Of a stretch of 64,000 nucleotides of DNA, positions 23,851 through 36,600 are shown one piece after another. Made by a program: the position numbers and the translations under genes. Origin of the DNA: Lycocorax pyrrhopterus obiensis. Taxonomy: Eukaryota > Chordata > Aves > Passeriformes > Paradisaeidae. Location: positions 24,362,629 to 24,426,628 of the forward strand of contig JACSVZ010000006.1 of the NCBI GenBank assembly GCA_014706295.1, written 5' to 3'. The stretch's first letter is position 1; every line of letters begins with the position of its first letter. The notes beneath the pieces are model-generated. The model ran no database searches. It had not been told where the DNA came from and saw only the letters and a list, made by a program, of their open reading frames with translations.

Positions 23851-26800
23851 TACATGCTGGGAAGAAGAGATAGTAGGGTCAAAGTGAAACTAGTATCAGC
23901 TCCAACGTGCAGCCTGCGACAAAGCAGGTGCAGCAACTACCACGGGCAACTACTCTGACTCCATCATGGTTGCAAGGCCGTACACCTGTACTGCACCTTA
24001 ACCAGCAGCCATTGGCCTGCCTTAGGAGAGACTTAGCGGCCAGGGAACCTTGTGCCCATGTTCCCTGTGGGTGCCCCAGGCAGTTCCCCAGTCTTCACCC
24101 TCAGCCAGCACTCCACTGAGAAGGACACCTTTCCAAACGCACCAGTGGCATGCCCGAGTACATGGCTCTAGGCTGCAAACACGAGTGCGAGGTAAAATCA
24201 TGGCTTACAGATGTACCTCGAGTGCAATCACCCCCTCTGAGGCTTGGTGAGCTTATATCAGACAGAGTCAAGCAGCCTGTGGTATTGCTTGCAGTTCTGC
24301 TGCCACTCGCATCAGGTGCCAGTTCTGTCTTTTCCTTGCAGGGAAGGAAATTTTTTTCCCTGCAAGTTTTCTAGTGATTATCTTTCTGAGCCTCTCATCA
24401 CCTCTTCTAACACACAACATTTTCTAGCTATTTGTATGCCTGCACCACATTAGTTTACAATCAAACTAATTTTGTTTGTATCACTTAGTAGAAGTTCTGT
24501 CTCCTTACACGTACTCTAGTATTCAAAGGATGATACTTCTGTGGTATTTACCTAATACATAAATGTCCTTATGATAATCAGAAATGGACAAATCTGCAAT
24601 CGCATCCCAAATGGATCTCAGCACGCAAGCCTTGATAATATAGAGCTTGATATATACGGGTACATGGGAAATCGGGCTCTTTCTTCTTGAAAGTCTACAA
24701 GGTAATGCTGAATTCCAGCCACTACACAAGAATACGTGCAGAAAGGAGACATAAGCTTTGTCGCTCTCTTTGCTCAACCTTGGGTACAAGCTACTGAAAA
24801 ACCAAACAAAATACTATGCTTTTAGCTCTTCCCATTAATGGCTTGTTTCGCTTTTCTACCTGTTTTCAGATTTCAACAAGTCATTCTAATATGTGATCAG
24901 AAAAAGAAAAGGGAAGCATTGTGATACCAAAAAACTGCTCACGTGAGTTTAATAGCTCATTTTTATAATTTTTGATTGAAAATTACTCTCTCTGCATGCT
25001 GTTGAAATATGTTTTCATGATACATTTCACATCAAAAACGCCAATCTTCCTGCTCAATAGTCCTGCCTTTAGTTTGCCTAGTCCTTCATCTGCTAAAAGG
25101 AGGCTCCTTTGTGTGATGCTCCTTTGTGCAGCACAGAAACACACCTCGTTGCAGCCATTATTTGTAGTGGGACTGTCTCAGAGGGTCACTGAGATGAGGC
25201 AGATTAGAAGAAATGGTAACTTAAAGTGAACGACAAACGATCCATGGGAGCCGTGAGTACCAACCACTTGTTAATCGCTGCAGGATAAGATTGTTGGGCT
25301 TGAGTGCATGTCAGGGCCGTATGATGCTGCCTGTGCCTGGCACATCCTGAAAGGCACCAAGAATGATCTGATATGGAGGTCTGTGGGTTGAGTCAATGGA
25401 TAGTTTGTCTTTTGGATTGCCCAAACTGTAGTGTATTGCACCAAATTCAACAATAATCCTTTGCCTGAGCCTGACAAGCTGGGAATTGACAGCTCCTCAT
25501 CATATGGCGTGTCTTGGAAGCCAAGGTTCTGCCGCGCTTTAGTGCAAGAAAGGGGGGGCTAGGGGACCCTTTGCTATCCAGAGCCTTGAACCACTCACCA
25601 TTGCCTTCCTCAGTATGAGCAGCCTCCAACCTGGGGGATGGAACTATAAACACCCCAGGTGAAATATTAAGTGTGAGTGCAGATCTGACAGACAGGGACT
25701 GTCAGCACTGATGCAGGAGCTGGTGCGACAGCAAGAGAGCAAACAGCAGGGAATTATGAGGAAGCACCATTCCCAGGGTCACACTGCAGTCTGGCTGACA
25801 AAGAAGTATCAGCTTCTGGCAGAGATAGGCCTTTGTGCTGCCTCCCAGGCAGGGAGCAGAGGGACCACTACTCTCCAGCTGCTAGTGGGCTAAAATTTTT
25901 CCACTGAGATGTTGCTTCCTGGGATTGCTGTTTCTTTGTATTTGTAGGTGTCTTTCCCATTACTATTCTGTGCACGAGGTTGTCCTGAAGGTTGTCAGAG
26001 TTTCAGAGCTAAATTCATGTAGCCACAAACCCAGTGAATCTCAAAAGACATCTTGCAGTTTAAGATTGTCAGGCATTTCTAAATTGTGTGGTCACCAGGA
26101 GTTTCAGTACATAGCAGATATATTTTTTTGTATGTGTCCTGAAAAGTTTTGCTTCCAAAGGATTTTGATTAAAAATTTTAATAGCGGTTTTAACAGCCAA
26201 GCTACATGAAAATGCTTAGCCTGTAAGTACTGTCCCCAGCATTAATAAAATTACTGGGAATACACTCTGCATTTGTGTAACAATTATCCCCCAGTTTCTA
26301 TTTTGTTCCTCTAGATCATCTTGCTTCCTTCAAGTATCCTGTCTCCATGATTTATTGCTAGATTTGCTTTGTCACCATCTGCTCTGCTATTGCTCAAGAA
26401 AGAACAAATCCCCAGAAAATATCACTGTCCAGACTAAGCACCATATAAGCATCCTTTTCACATTCAGCCAAACATTGACTAATGGCGAGCTAAGCTATAA
26501 TCACAAATTCCCTCCTTTCCTGTTCACTACAGTTCAAATTCATATAAAAAACTTGGTGGAATTCAGCTATCCTCCTTGGGGATATAGGTTACCATCTGTC
26601 TGGTTTCCAGTGGTACATTTAAAAAACATTTGTCCTATTTTCATAAAACGTCCTGCTGTACAGAAACCATTTTAATATCTAATTACACAGCATTATGTAT
26701 CACATATGTCACAATCAGAATAATTTGGCCTAAGTTTCTCTTATCTAGTCTAGTCTGTTTTGCTCTTTTAAATTAAGTTATCCAAACACCTACAAATCCA

Positions 26801-29800
26801 ACAGCATGCCTCTAGCTAGAGTAATTAAAAAAATAAAATAAGTAAATACTGAACTGCCCAAAGAATATTTTGGATTTAATTTGGTAACTTATATAAGATT
26901 TTAATTTCAAAAAGAAGCAACATTTTAAACTAAAGGTTAATGTACTTACCATTGCATTAAAAAAAATATAAATTAGTAAAAGCAGGCAAGAGAATGGCAA
27001 AAGGTATCAGTCGTTATGGTGCCCCTATGAACACAAACATATGCCAAAAATATAGCAAATAAATTATTCTTTCCCACTCCTCGAATCTTTCTAGCTGTCC
27101 CCAGAGGACAGTCACTCCATAGTCAGTCAGGGGACAGCATCTTCCCAAGCCACATCTACTCAGGGTGCTTGACGTGAAGCCTACTCAAGCCTGCGGGAAG
27201 CTTCCCACTGACTTCACTAAGGCATGGTGCTGTCAGGGACCTTTGGAGAGGGTCTAGGAGAGGCAGCCAGGCTGCATCACACCCCTGTGGTGCGGTCACA
27301 CCCCTGGCCAACCCACGTGCCATCAGCAACCCCCCCTCTGAGCATCTTTACAATGCAGTTAAAATTCTCTGGGTGCACAGATGCTCTGGGAGTGTTGTGA
27401 ACATGAAACTTCTTGATACCAAAATCCCATGAAGTGGCGGCATTCCCTGTCCTAGGCCTTGCACTGCTTTGCCTGGCTGTGCTGTATTTCTGCCCTCCTC
27501 ACAAGGGGATGATGCTCCAGCAGTGGAGGAACAATGCCTAGAGAGCCCAGCCTCCCCATGCCCTGGCCAGGATCTTTCTTCTCCCCCAGAAAGGAGGGCA
27601 TTCCTCTTGGAGAGCTCCAGCCCGAGTGGGACAAGGCTGTATCAGGAGCTCAAGCTGAATGAGAAGAGAGGCAAATGTAAATAGGAAAAAAGATCCTTCC
27701 TTCTTCTATCCAGAAATTCAAGTACAGCCCTTGGCCAAAAATGTCAGTATCCAGCACCAAGTTGTTTCATGATATGTTTTTGTGTTACCAGGTTCTGGAA
27801 GATTCAAATAGTATTTCCCACAGCTACCCCAAGGAGAGCACTTGCAGCAGACCACTCTTGAGATGAGATACAGATGATGGATAGAAGCAATTATTTTTTT
27901 GAGCACAATTTTTTTTCTATCTGTATCTAGTCAGAAAGCAGCTATCTTGTTCACAGCTATTTGTCTAAGAGAAGCTATATATTTAACTAAAGTTCACAGA
28001 GAGCATATACTCTTGAGAGTGGTGGAATACTTCCCTGTAATCACATTGGTTCTGTCACAGTGAAACTGAGGCAAATTACTCAGAAATCTCCCTCAATTTC
28101 TCTGAGTGTTCCAGATAGATATGACACAGCTGGTCCCAAAGAACATTGTTAATGATGAAGTGTGTAGTATACGATTTCCCCCCAGAACTCGGAATCACCT
28201 TAGAAACACATGCAGCACCAAGAAGCTCACCCCGAAAGCAGTCAATCTTGATTAACCATCCTATCTCTACTGAAAGGCCTCTGTGGTCTTCCACTCTGGC
28301 TGCTTTGCAAAGAGAAGGTCTGTTCTAAGGAAGCGTCTTGTTGGAGAGAGGGAGAGAGGGAGTGGTTGAATACACAGAGACATCTTGAGAGACTTTGTTA
28401 TTCCTAGAGCATGAATGGACTTTACCTAAGGTATATGACTGGCGAAAGGAGGCCCACATCCCCCAGGACTGGTCATTGTTTGATTGCACATTAGCAAACA
28501 TCAGTTGTTGGATGTGCTGAGCACACTGCGGGCACTTGACCAAGCTCCCCATGACACAGAGGGAGAGGCAGGACTGTCAGCAGTGCAGGGCTGGAGGTGT
28601 ACATGCAGTCAGAGCTACTCATTCTTTGCAAACGATGATTATTTTCATTATGCTATTGGTGTTAAACTGAATCCACAGTAGTAAATATCAGACAGAGAAT
28701 GATGTCATTTAGAAAATGGACATTGAATCCTCAGGAAGAATTGTAGAAAAGAAGGGAAAGTTCTTAAATTGCTTAGATTTTAGAGAACTTATTCTATTCT
28801 AAAGACATCCCAGTAGGAGAGAAAAAGCTCTTCGTAGCAAAAACTTCACAGGCATCAGATATTTCATTATACTGCTGAGCTATTGGATGAGATTTAGAAA
28901 ATATTCAGATATCAATACCAAAGCCTATTTGCTAACTACCCCCAGAGGTATTATTATAGTACCAGGTGCAGCTAGCCAGGAGAAAAATAATCTGATACCC
29001 ATGAAAATTTATCAGCTGTTTCAGGACAGATTATCTGACCAAGAACAGTATGACTCTGAAGTTGTCTCAGAGGAGACCTCCTGAGCTCTACAATACTCAA
29101 ACCAACATATGAATGAGTAAAAAAGAATTCAGGTAAGTATCATAACATATATTTCATTACAAGTCTGTTATCTATGGCTCTTACCTCTTCAACTCTCCAA
29201 TAAAAAAATGCATAAATACAGAAGGAAAATGATCTCTAAATTTACCTTGGTATAACTTTGCATTTTTGCTGAGTGACAAAATTTTTAAATTCTTGCCCAA
29301 AGCTTCATTTACACATCTGCTTTTGAGCACATTCACTCATACAAAAAACTGTGATTGCTGGAGCAATCATGCTTACAGCCAGGGTACAAAATAATCCTCC
29401 ATTTATGACTTGCCTATGCACAGAGGTCTAAGCACTCCAATAAAGGCAGGATTTAACAGTCATGCCACTTCTCATCATGGAATTAATCAGGACAGTCGAT
29501 GGTAAGGTAGGCATTTAATAAGCAGGTAATAGTCATGATTTTTGCACACATAAAGAGATAGTATCTGATGTCCCTGACCTGTACAGAGGGACAGAAGTCA
29601 AAGGTTTGTATAAACTTATTAGAGATGAGAATGGAACAAAACAAATAAATTATCTGTATGATTAAGTAGCCTTGTAAATGAGAGTGGTCACAAGAGGCCC
29701 TTCCTTTAGAGAAGTCTTGGCTCTATCACAGTAAGGAAGCTGCTACTCTGGGCACCTACATGTTTTCCATAGAGATTCTTGTGTCACCAGTTCCCTGCTG

Positions 29801-32800
29801 CTCATGCGCCATTAATTCACCAGTGGGATGCACAGATTTGATCACATGGATGCTTCTGTTTTATTTAACTGAATTAGGGTTCAAAGAAGTCTCAGCATGT
29901 TTACAAATCCTTTTTTTTGTGCTGAGTGTCCACATGGCTGTGCAAGGAGCTAAGCAGACATGTTCACTCCTTGTGCTTTCAACATTATATCTAACCTTTC
30001 ATCCTGAAGTGATGGGAATACTCTGCAGCATTCTTTGCATAAACCTTAAGTATGCGCTAAGACAAGATGCTAATTCCATTTGATGACTGCTGGCAAATGC
30101 AAGAGAGGAATACACATATATTCATACCAGAACATACATTAATAAACTTAATGAGCATTTTAAGAATCTCAAATGACCCCCCCAAAAAAATGAAGTGCTT
30201 TTTTATGATTTTCAAGACTGATAATTATTTTAGTGTCTCCGTCTCTGTTCATCTTCTCTAACTAAATAGAAAGCCCTAGCTGGTACAATAAACTTCAGAA
30301 TATGAAAAGTGTATTCAATTTCAAACATATCTTCTGTTTACCAGAAGTTAACTAAATTATCTTTTGGGAAAAAATTGTTAAAGTCTGCTTGGTTAATTAA
30401 TAAGAGGGTGCTAAAGTAAGTCCACAAAATATGGATGCATCTTCAATTACAAACCAGTATGACAAAATGATTATTAGTATTATTAGTAACAGTGAACCTG
30501 AGCATTTTTATTCTTACTGTGCTAAAGTCTGTGATTTCCTGTAGTGTGTTTTTAATACCTAAGGGATATTTGATGGGGGGTGTGGGAACAAGCCATCATG
30601 AAATCTGTGACTGGTCTAGCATCCACAGCTGAGAATGCCTGAGGACTGGGTACTGATGGCATAATAACGAGTGTTTCACGTGAAGACAAGAATTTTTATC
30701 CTGTCTTAGCTATTGGTGGTAAAGATCTGAAATTTGCTAGCAGAGATTCCTGCAGAATAATTTTCTGATACTTAAGTTCAAGTCTGCAGTGCTTGTGTAA
30801 TAGAGTGATGTTTAACCACACAGCATGTGAGCTGCAGAACAAAAGTTTAGGCTAAGAAAAAGACAAATAGGTGACTGCAGAGAAGTGTGATTATTCAATT
30901 CGAAAATTGTACTAGAGAGTGCATTAGTTTCTGAACAATTAAAAAAAAACCTTCTCACAGAAGTGTAAGATTAGGTCTTAACTAGGTTAATGTACATGGT
31001 GTTTGCTTGTTTCACTCCTGAGTACTCTAAAGCATAGGATTTGTAACAGGTCTATTAATCAAAGTGATGGAAGAATAAAATATTCCCGCTCAGTCAGGAA
31101 GGCATCAAGTCAGTATCAAAATCAAAACATTTTAATTTAAAGCCGTCTATCTGGACTTTGGAAATGTTTAGACTCTACAACCAAAAGTTAGAAACCAAAC
31201 ATTTGAACTAAGCTGATAAAAAGTGATCATTAATTGAGGCTGAAGTCAACAATCTGGCACTGAAGAAATTTCCAGTGGCCCCTGAGCCAAAAGTCTGCAG
31301 TAAGACGCCCAAAGCAAGTTTGTAATAATTCATCATCAATTCAGGATGAGATAAACTCCTTGAAGGAATAAGGTAATATTCCTGGGTAATACAGGGGACT
31401 ACAGGCCGTCTGTTTGATAAATATTAACTTCTCTTCTGAGAGGGAGGCTAATTCATGATTCAGCTAATTTAGGACTGGTTTTTATAATTGGATTAACAGT
31501 AATTTAGGGCTGAGGCTACTGACTATTGTAGGTGTTGTCAAAGATTTTTATAGAGATGCCAGCTATCAAACCCAGCTTGTGCTAAACAGTGTACTCACAC
31601 ATATTAGTGCCAGCACTTGCTCCACCGACCTCAGCCTAAACCGCAGTGGTTTATTACTACAGGCGATGTTCAAACAACCTTGGTAATAAAGTGACAAACA
31701 CAAGTGGGATGCTCTGGCTCGTAGCCACCTAGCAGCAAAGAGCTCAATACCAGGATGTGAGCAGAGACTGCTCTGTTGAGCCCTGGGGATTTTCAAGGGA
31801 CAGCCTGTGGGCTGCTGGAGGTCTGCAAGGCCCACAGGAGTGGGTAGTGGAAGCAGAAGCCACACATATTCCTGGTTCTTCCTCTACGTCTACTTTTGCC
31901 TTACACAATAGTTCCCAGTTTCTTTTATTCACGTAGTGTCCTTCAAAAGCTTCTTGGAAAGGACAGCTGTGCATAGGATAGAAGACATAGGAGGGGAGAG
32001 GAAGGAGGACTCTTCACTGATGTATTTTCCCTTGAGTTTTTTTCACTTGCAAAAAGTGGCCCGTGCCAATATGTTACTAATACAAGCTATGTGCATGGTA
32101 CACCGGACACCGTCGTGCTTCTCTCCTCCAGGACTGTGTGACACATCCCTATGAAGCCACTGGCTGTGCCTGAGCAGGCGCTTGCAGCCTTGCTGGGTGG
32201 ATGAATTGAACTGGTGGGTTCAAGACTGTCCTGCACTCATTACCAATCCTTCCAGCCCTTGGGAAATGCAAGCTCTGTGCAGTAGCAGCACCGGCAGGGA
32301 GGCGAGGTGAGAGGCAACTGGAGAGAGACAGATACAGGTCAGGAGTGTGGAGGGAGAGACTGCTGGTGGATGAAACAATCACTACCACCAGAGCTGGGCT
32401 CTGACACGGTGCTCTTGCAACACACTGCACAAATTGGGCTGCAGTGATGTCTGCAACCCGGCATCCCCACGGGAGCTCTCCCTCTGGGAATGAGACATGC
32501 ACTCCTCCTGCCCTCTTGCATGGTTTCACCTGATGGTTCCGAACTCAGCCTTGATATTATACACAGCCAACTTTCAGAGAAATAATTACTCTCCACACTC
32601 TGTCGTTTCTCATTCCTCACAGGACAGTCATGCACAGTCTGTATCACAGTGCCTCTTTGCAACACATGCTCTGCACTAACAGAAACTGCTGCCAGAAGAG
32701 GAAAAGCCATGACATTTTTTGGTTATGAATGCCTCCTCTCATGTCTCCTGGCGATAAACCGTTCCTGCCATATCCCAGGCCTGCTCTGTAGATGGCAGTG

Positions 32801-33444
32801 TGCAGTTACTTTCTGTGGTTTATTTACCTATTAGCTACTTTCTTGACATTTACTGGAAAACTACTTCATTCAGTAAACACCAAAAATGATAACATCGAAA
32901 ACTATATTTAAACACTATAAATTTCATATCTGAAATAGGAGTATTTGTTAAGTGTTTGCTGTAAACTTTAGAGTATCATAAATCCAGTTGTTTTTATAGG
33001 TCAGATCCCAGAAGAAATCTAAGCAAAGAGACTGAAATGTAGATAAGCAAAAGAAAATTTCCTCAGGCTGTTGCATATAAGAATAAGTAATACTAAGAAA
33101 TAAAGTTATCAATTCCCCAAACACAACTACATTCAGTCTACGTGAATACTTTAAGTCAAATTCAAAAGCTAAATATTTTAAGTCAACCTTACAGCTCTCC
33201 AAAATAACTAATTTTTTCACCAAAACACTTTATGAATCTCCTCATAGTTCTTTAAAGTTTTAGTCTTTTTTAGTTTCCTGCATGGCAGAGCATAGCCTGC
33301 ACTGGTTCTGCATGCAATGTTTTCCTACACAATTTTGACTTGAGTAACAATCGGGCTTCACAATTGCATTGATTCCTACATGGTGGTAATGCTCTAAAGT
33401 GCAAAGGGTGAAATTGGCTTGTGCAGACCCTGCTGTTTGTGTCA
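23851..33444. other. Intergenic DNA, no gene seen
   Basis: About 9.6 kb with no supported exon, RNA gene or recognised repeat. Locally GC-richer patches (23900-24120, 27070-27680, 31570-32800) produce overlapping frames on both strands of 60-126 codons (for example 32149-32529 and 32339-32710, both minus), none with recognisable motifs. A CTCF-like word is at 32785-32798. A short GA-rich run (GAGAGAGGGAGAGAGGGAG) lies near 28343-28361. Confidence 0.4.
32785..32798 (+). promoter_or_regulatory. CTCF-like binding motif
   Basis: TCTGTAGATGGCAG matches 12 of 14 positions of the CTCF core CCASYAGRKGGCAS, including the whole AGRKGGCAS half. Single-motif evidence only. Confidence 0.4.
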
Positions 33445-33690
33445 GAGAATCATAGAATCATAAAACAGCTTGGGTTGGAAAGGACTTTAAAGATCATCTC
33501 ATTCCAAACGCCCTGCCATGGGCAGGGTCACCTTTAATTAGACCAGGTTGCTTAAAGCCCTGTCCAACCTGGGCTTGAACCCTTCCAGGAATGGGGCATT
33601 CACAACTTCTCTGGGCAACCTGTTCCAGCGTCTCACCACCCTCACAGTAAGGAGTTTCTTCTGAACAGCTAATCTAAACCTTTCCTTGTT
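33445..33690 (-). mobile_element. CR1 LINE, 3' end
   Basis: Begins on the + strand with AATCATAGAATCATAAAACA, the reverse complement of the CR1 terminal repeat, then the reversed tail and end of the reverse-transcriptase ORF (CTGTTCCAGCGTCTCACCAC and TCACAGTAAGGAGTTTCTTC are recognisable CR1 words). The element is inserted in minus orientation and cut off at about 33690, so only the last ~245 bp remain. Confidence 0.93.
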
Positions 33691-36600
33691 TATTTTGAAA
33701 AGAGTATTAGTGTACCTGCTCTAGGTTTTGAGTTAAAGCCAGTCCCCAGTTATTACTGATCCAAAGTTTAAAATTACTATATATTAGTCTCACTAGATAA
33801 GACCTCTTTCCGGCACATAAATCTTGTTTGGGTAAATTTTAGGACAGTGCACTTCCCCAGACAGGAAGAACAGGATCCCCAAATATTTCCTCTGTGCACG
33901 TCCTGCTCAGCCAGACAGCCAGTGCCTAACAGCCTGCTCACTGCATGGGGAGGTGGAGGTGGCACTGCTGCAGGGCTTTTTACCTCCCCTGAAGCAGTTC
34001 TGGATGGCCACAGGCAGGAGACTGGGTTAGGTGAGGGGCACGACCCATCTTGCTCGGGATCTGGAAATGCAGCATATCAGGAGCAACAAGCACTTGAGCA
34101 CAGCAACTCTGCAGCTACTCAAAACGGTGCCAGGATGACCCAATCCCTGACTTGCCCTAGTGGGAGTTGAGGTAGAGCTCTTCCTTAAATGCAGTCAGAA
34201 CAAAGAATATGGGTCTCAGTCTTTAATCTTACCTAATCTTTCTTTCACTGATTAGATTATCATAAATATAGAACTAATTTATGTCACCAAATGCTAATTT
34301 CTTCAGACTTGATACGTCTTAAGATCTTTGGGAAATCTGCTGTTTGTAGGAAGTGCTAAGAGGCCATTCCAAAGACAGTATAAATTCAATGAATGGAAAA
34401 TTCCACAACTGTCTGTTATAAACATGCAAGGATATCAATGCAAAAAATGGATGGGTGGTCCTCAACTGGGTGAAATGTAGCCTGAGGAAGATGGTGTTGA
34501 GGACCTGAGCCAGAGGAACTGAGGGATATGTTCAAAGATGCAGAATTTGGCTGTTTTTTTAGCATTGGAGAGCTGCTACTTAATGCCCACAATAAATTTG
34601 CAGCAGCAGTAATATAAGCATTTTTAAAAATTCCTGTTCGCACTACTAAAATATTTAGTAAAATTATCTGTTTGGTTGCCGATTCAAGTGTAAGGGACCA
34701 GTTTAGTTTACCAGGTTTAGGGCTACAGAGGAATTACTCTTTTAAATCCATAGGCTCCGTTGCCTATGAGTTATTTGTGTACAACTTTCATGTGTAATAA
34801 GCAAACTACTAGTGATAGATATTAATATATCCTACAAAACAAGCTCTTCCTTAGTTCTTTGAAGGATGTATCCTACTGAAGGCTAAAGGTGCTCCATAAT
34901 GTGTCCATTTGGAGATGTCTTTGTGCATTATTTGTCAGTTATTCTCATGCTTTAATTTCATGATAACAGAAGAAGGGAGCTGCATATTTTTAAACTTCGG
35001 CATATGTTTATTGGGCACTCTGTTAGTTAAAGATTGAAACAGTGCCCTCATATGAAGCACTATTTATTTTGGAGAAAAAGACAAAAGCATTGGTGTGTAT
35101 TCACTTCTTCTTTTTGAATTTTCATATTTTTTTTTCCCAGCGTGAGTGAAAAAAAACCAAAGCAGTTGTCTTCATTCCCTGGTAAACACATTTTCTTTCT
35201 ACGCTTTTCTACACTCAAGTGTCATGTTCTCTCACATCCTTTCACTTTTTTTTTTGGTCATTAATTATGTTTCAAGGAAAAAGAAATGCACACTCTGCTA
35301 CAGAGCAAAGCAGGTCTGATGCTATCTCTCTCCTCTGACCTCTCTGTTGCACTATTCATTAATGTGACTGTTTGGGGGATTAGGGAATTGCCTGGCAATA
35401 GTATACTGAGCTTTCCACCTCTAGCTGGTAAGCCTGGTACTGTTTGAAAAAGGCTACAGCAGTCAAGATTATTAGGAAGTATAGTTATTTACTTGCAATA
35501 ATGCTTTTTTTCTCTGCAAGTTACAGAGAAGGGGCTCTGTGCCAAATCACAATTGATTAACAGTTTTCAGGTGAAACACTGGTTAAAGTGTGGCCATTTT
35601 TCAATCTCTTTTTGGCTGTCAAAACATTTTCCCATGTTCAGTGCTTTGAAAACAGCTCTTAGAAATACAACAAAACAGTCATTTTTGTACTTTTTTTTAA
35701 CTTTTTATTTCAGGTTTTTATTAGCTCTTACTCTACTAGTGGTTGGTGTAATTACATACTGGCCTTTTTTTTTTTAGACTCAAGATTTGTTGCTTGGAGA
35801 ATTTGTGTCTGAATTCCAAAGCACAGGAACTTTTGGCTTAAAAGTAAATTAAACACTTCTTCAGAAAACCTTACTTGGTAGCCATAAGACAGGCGATTTT
35901 TAGCCACAGCTGGAGTGAAGAAAGGGTGATTGCACATCATGTAAGATCACCAGTTCCTATCTATTCTAGACATCTGTCCTTGCTCTTCTACTCCTAACAG
36001 CTCTGTGCCCCCCTGGATGCGGAGATGGAGAGCACGGCTGCGGCTGTGTAGAGGAGATACATTCAGCACACGCGAGTTACTGGATGTAACCACATCCCTT
36101 CATCTTTCATTACATGGTCTCTGTAGAGCTCAAAAGCAAGGCAAGAGTGATCTTCTGAAGGATAGATGGGGGATGGCTGGGATAATACGTTCCTCAAACA
36201 GGGACGGCTGCATTGCTGGCTTAAAAATATCTTCTACTCTTGGTGTCTTAGGAGGAGAATGAAGGCTTCTGAGGTCTGATCCTAACTCCTCTACCTAGCA
36301 GTGCTACAGACTTCAGATAAGGAACCATTATGGTGACATGCGTAAACATGGATCAAGATACCAGTAATCCAACATTCTGCTGCTTGAGTGAGCCCTAAGG
36401 CACTCGTGATTAATCTCACTTCCTTTGACAGTCATGAGGCTGGCATAACCTGACTTCTTTTTCCCCACAACTGTAACCAGCTTTCTCAATGGGTTACCTG
36501 CGGGCAAGAGGAAGTAGTGCAGCCTTTAACAGCTGGCTTACGTAACCTTACCCCTCAAATATTCCTGAGAGACTTCAGAAAACATGGTGGTATTCCTGAC

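Noticed and set aside
32149..32710. Two overlapping minus-strand frames of 123-126 codons
   Set aside because: They are in different frames of the same GC-richer patch, without motifs.
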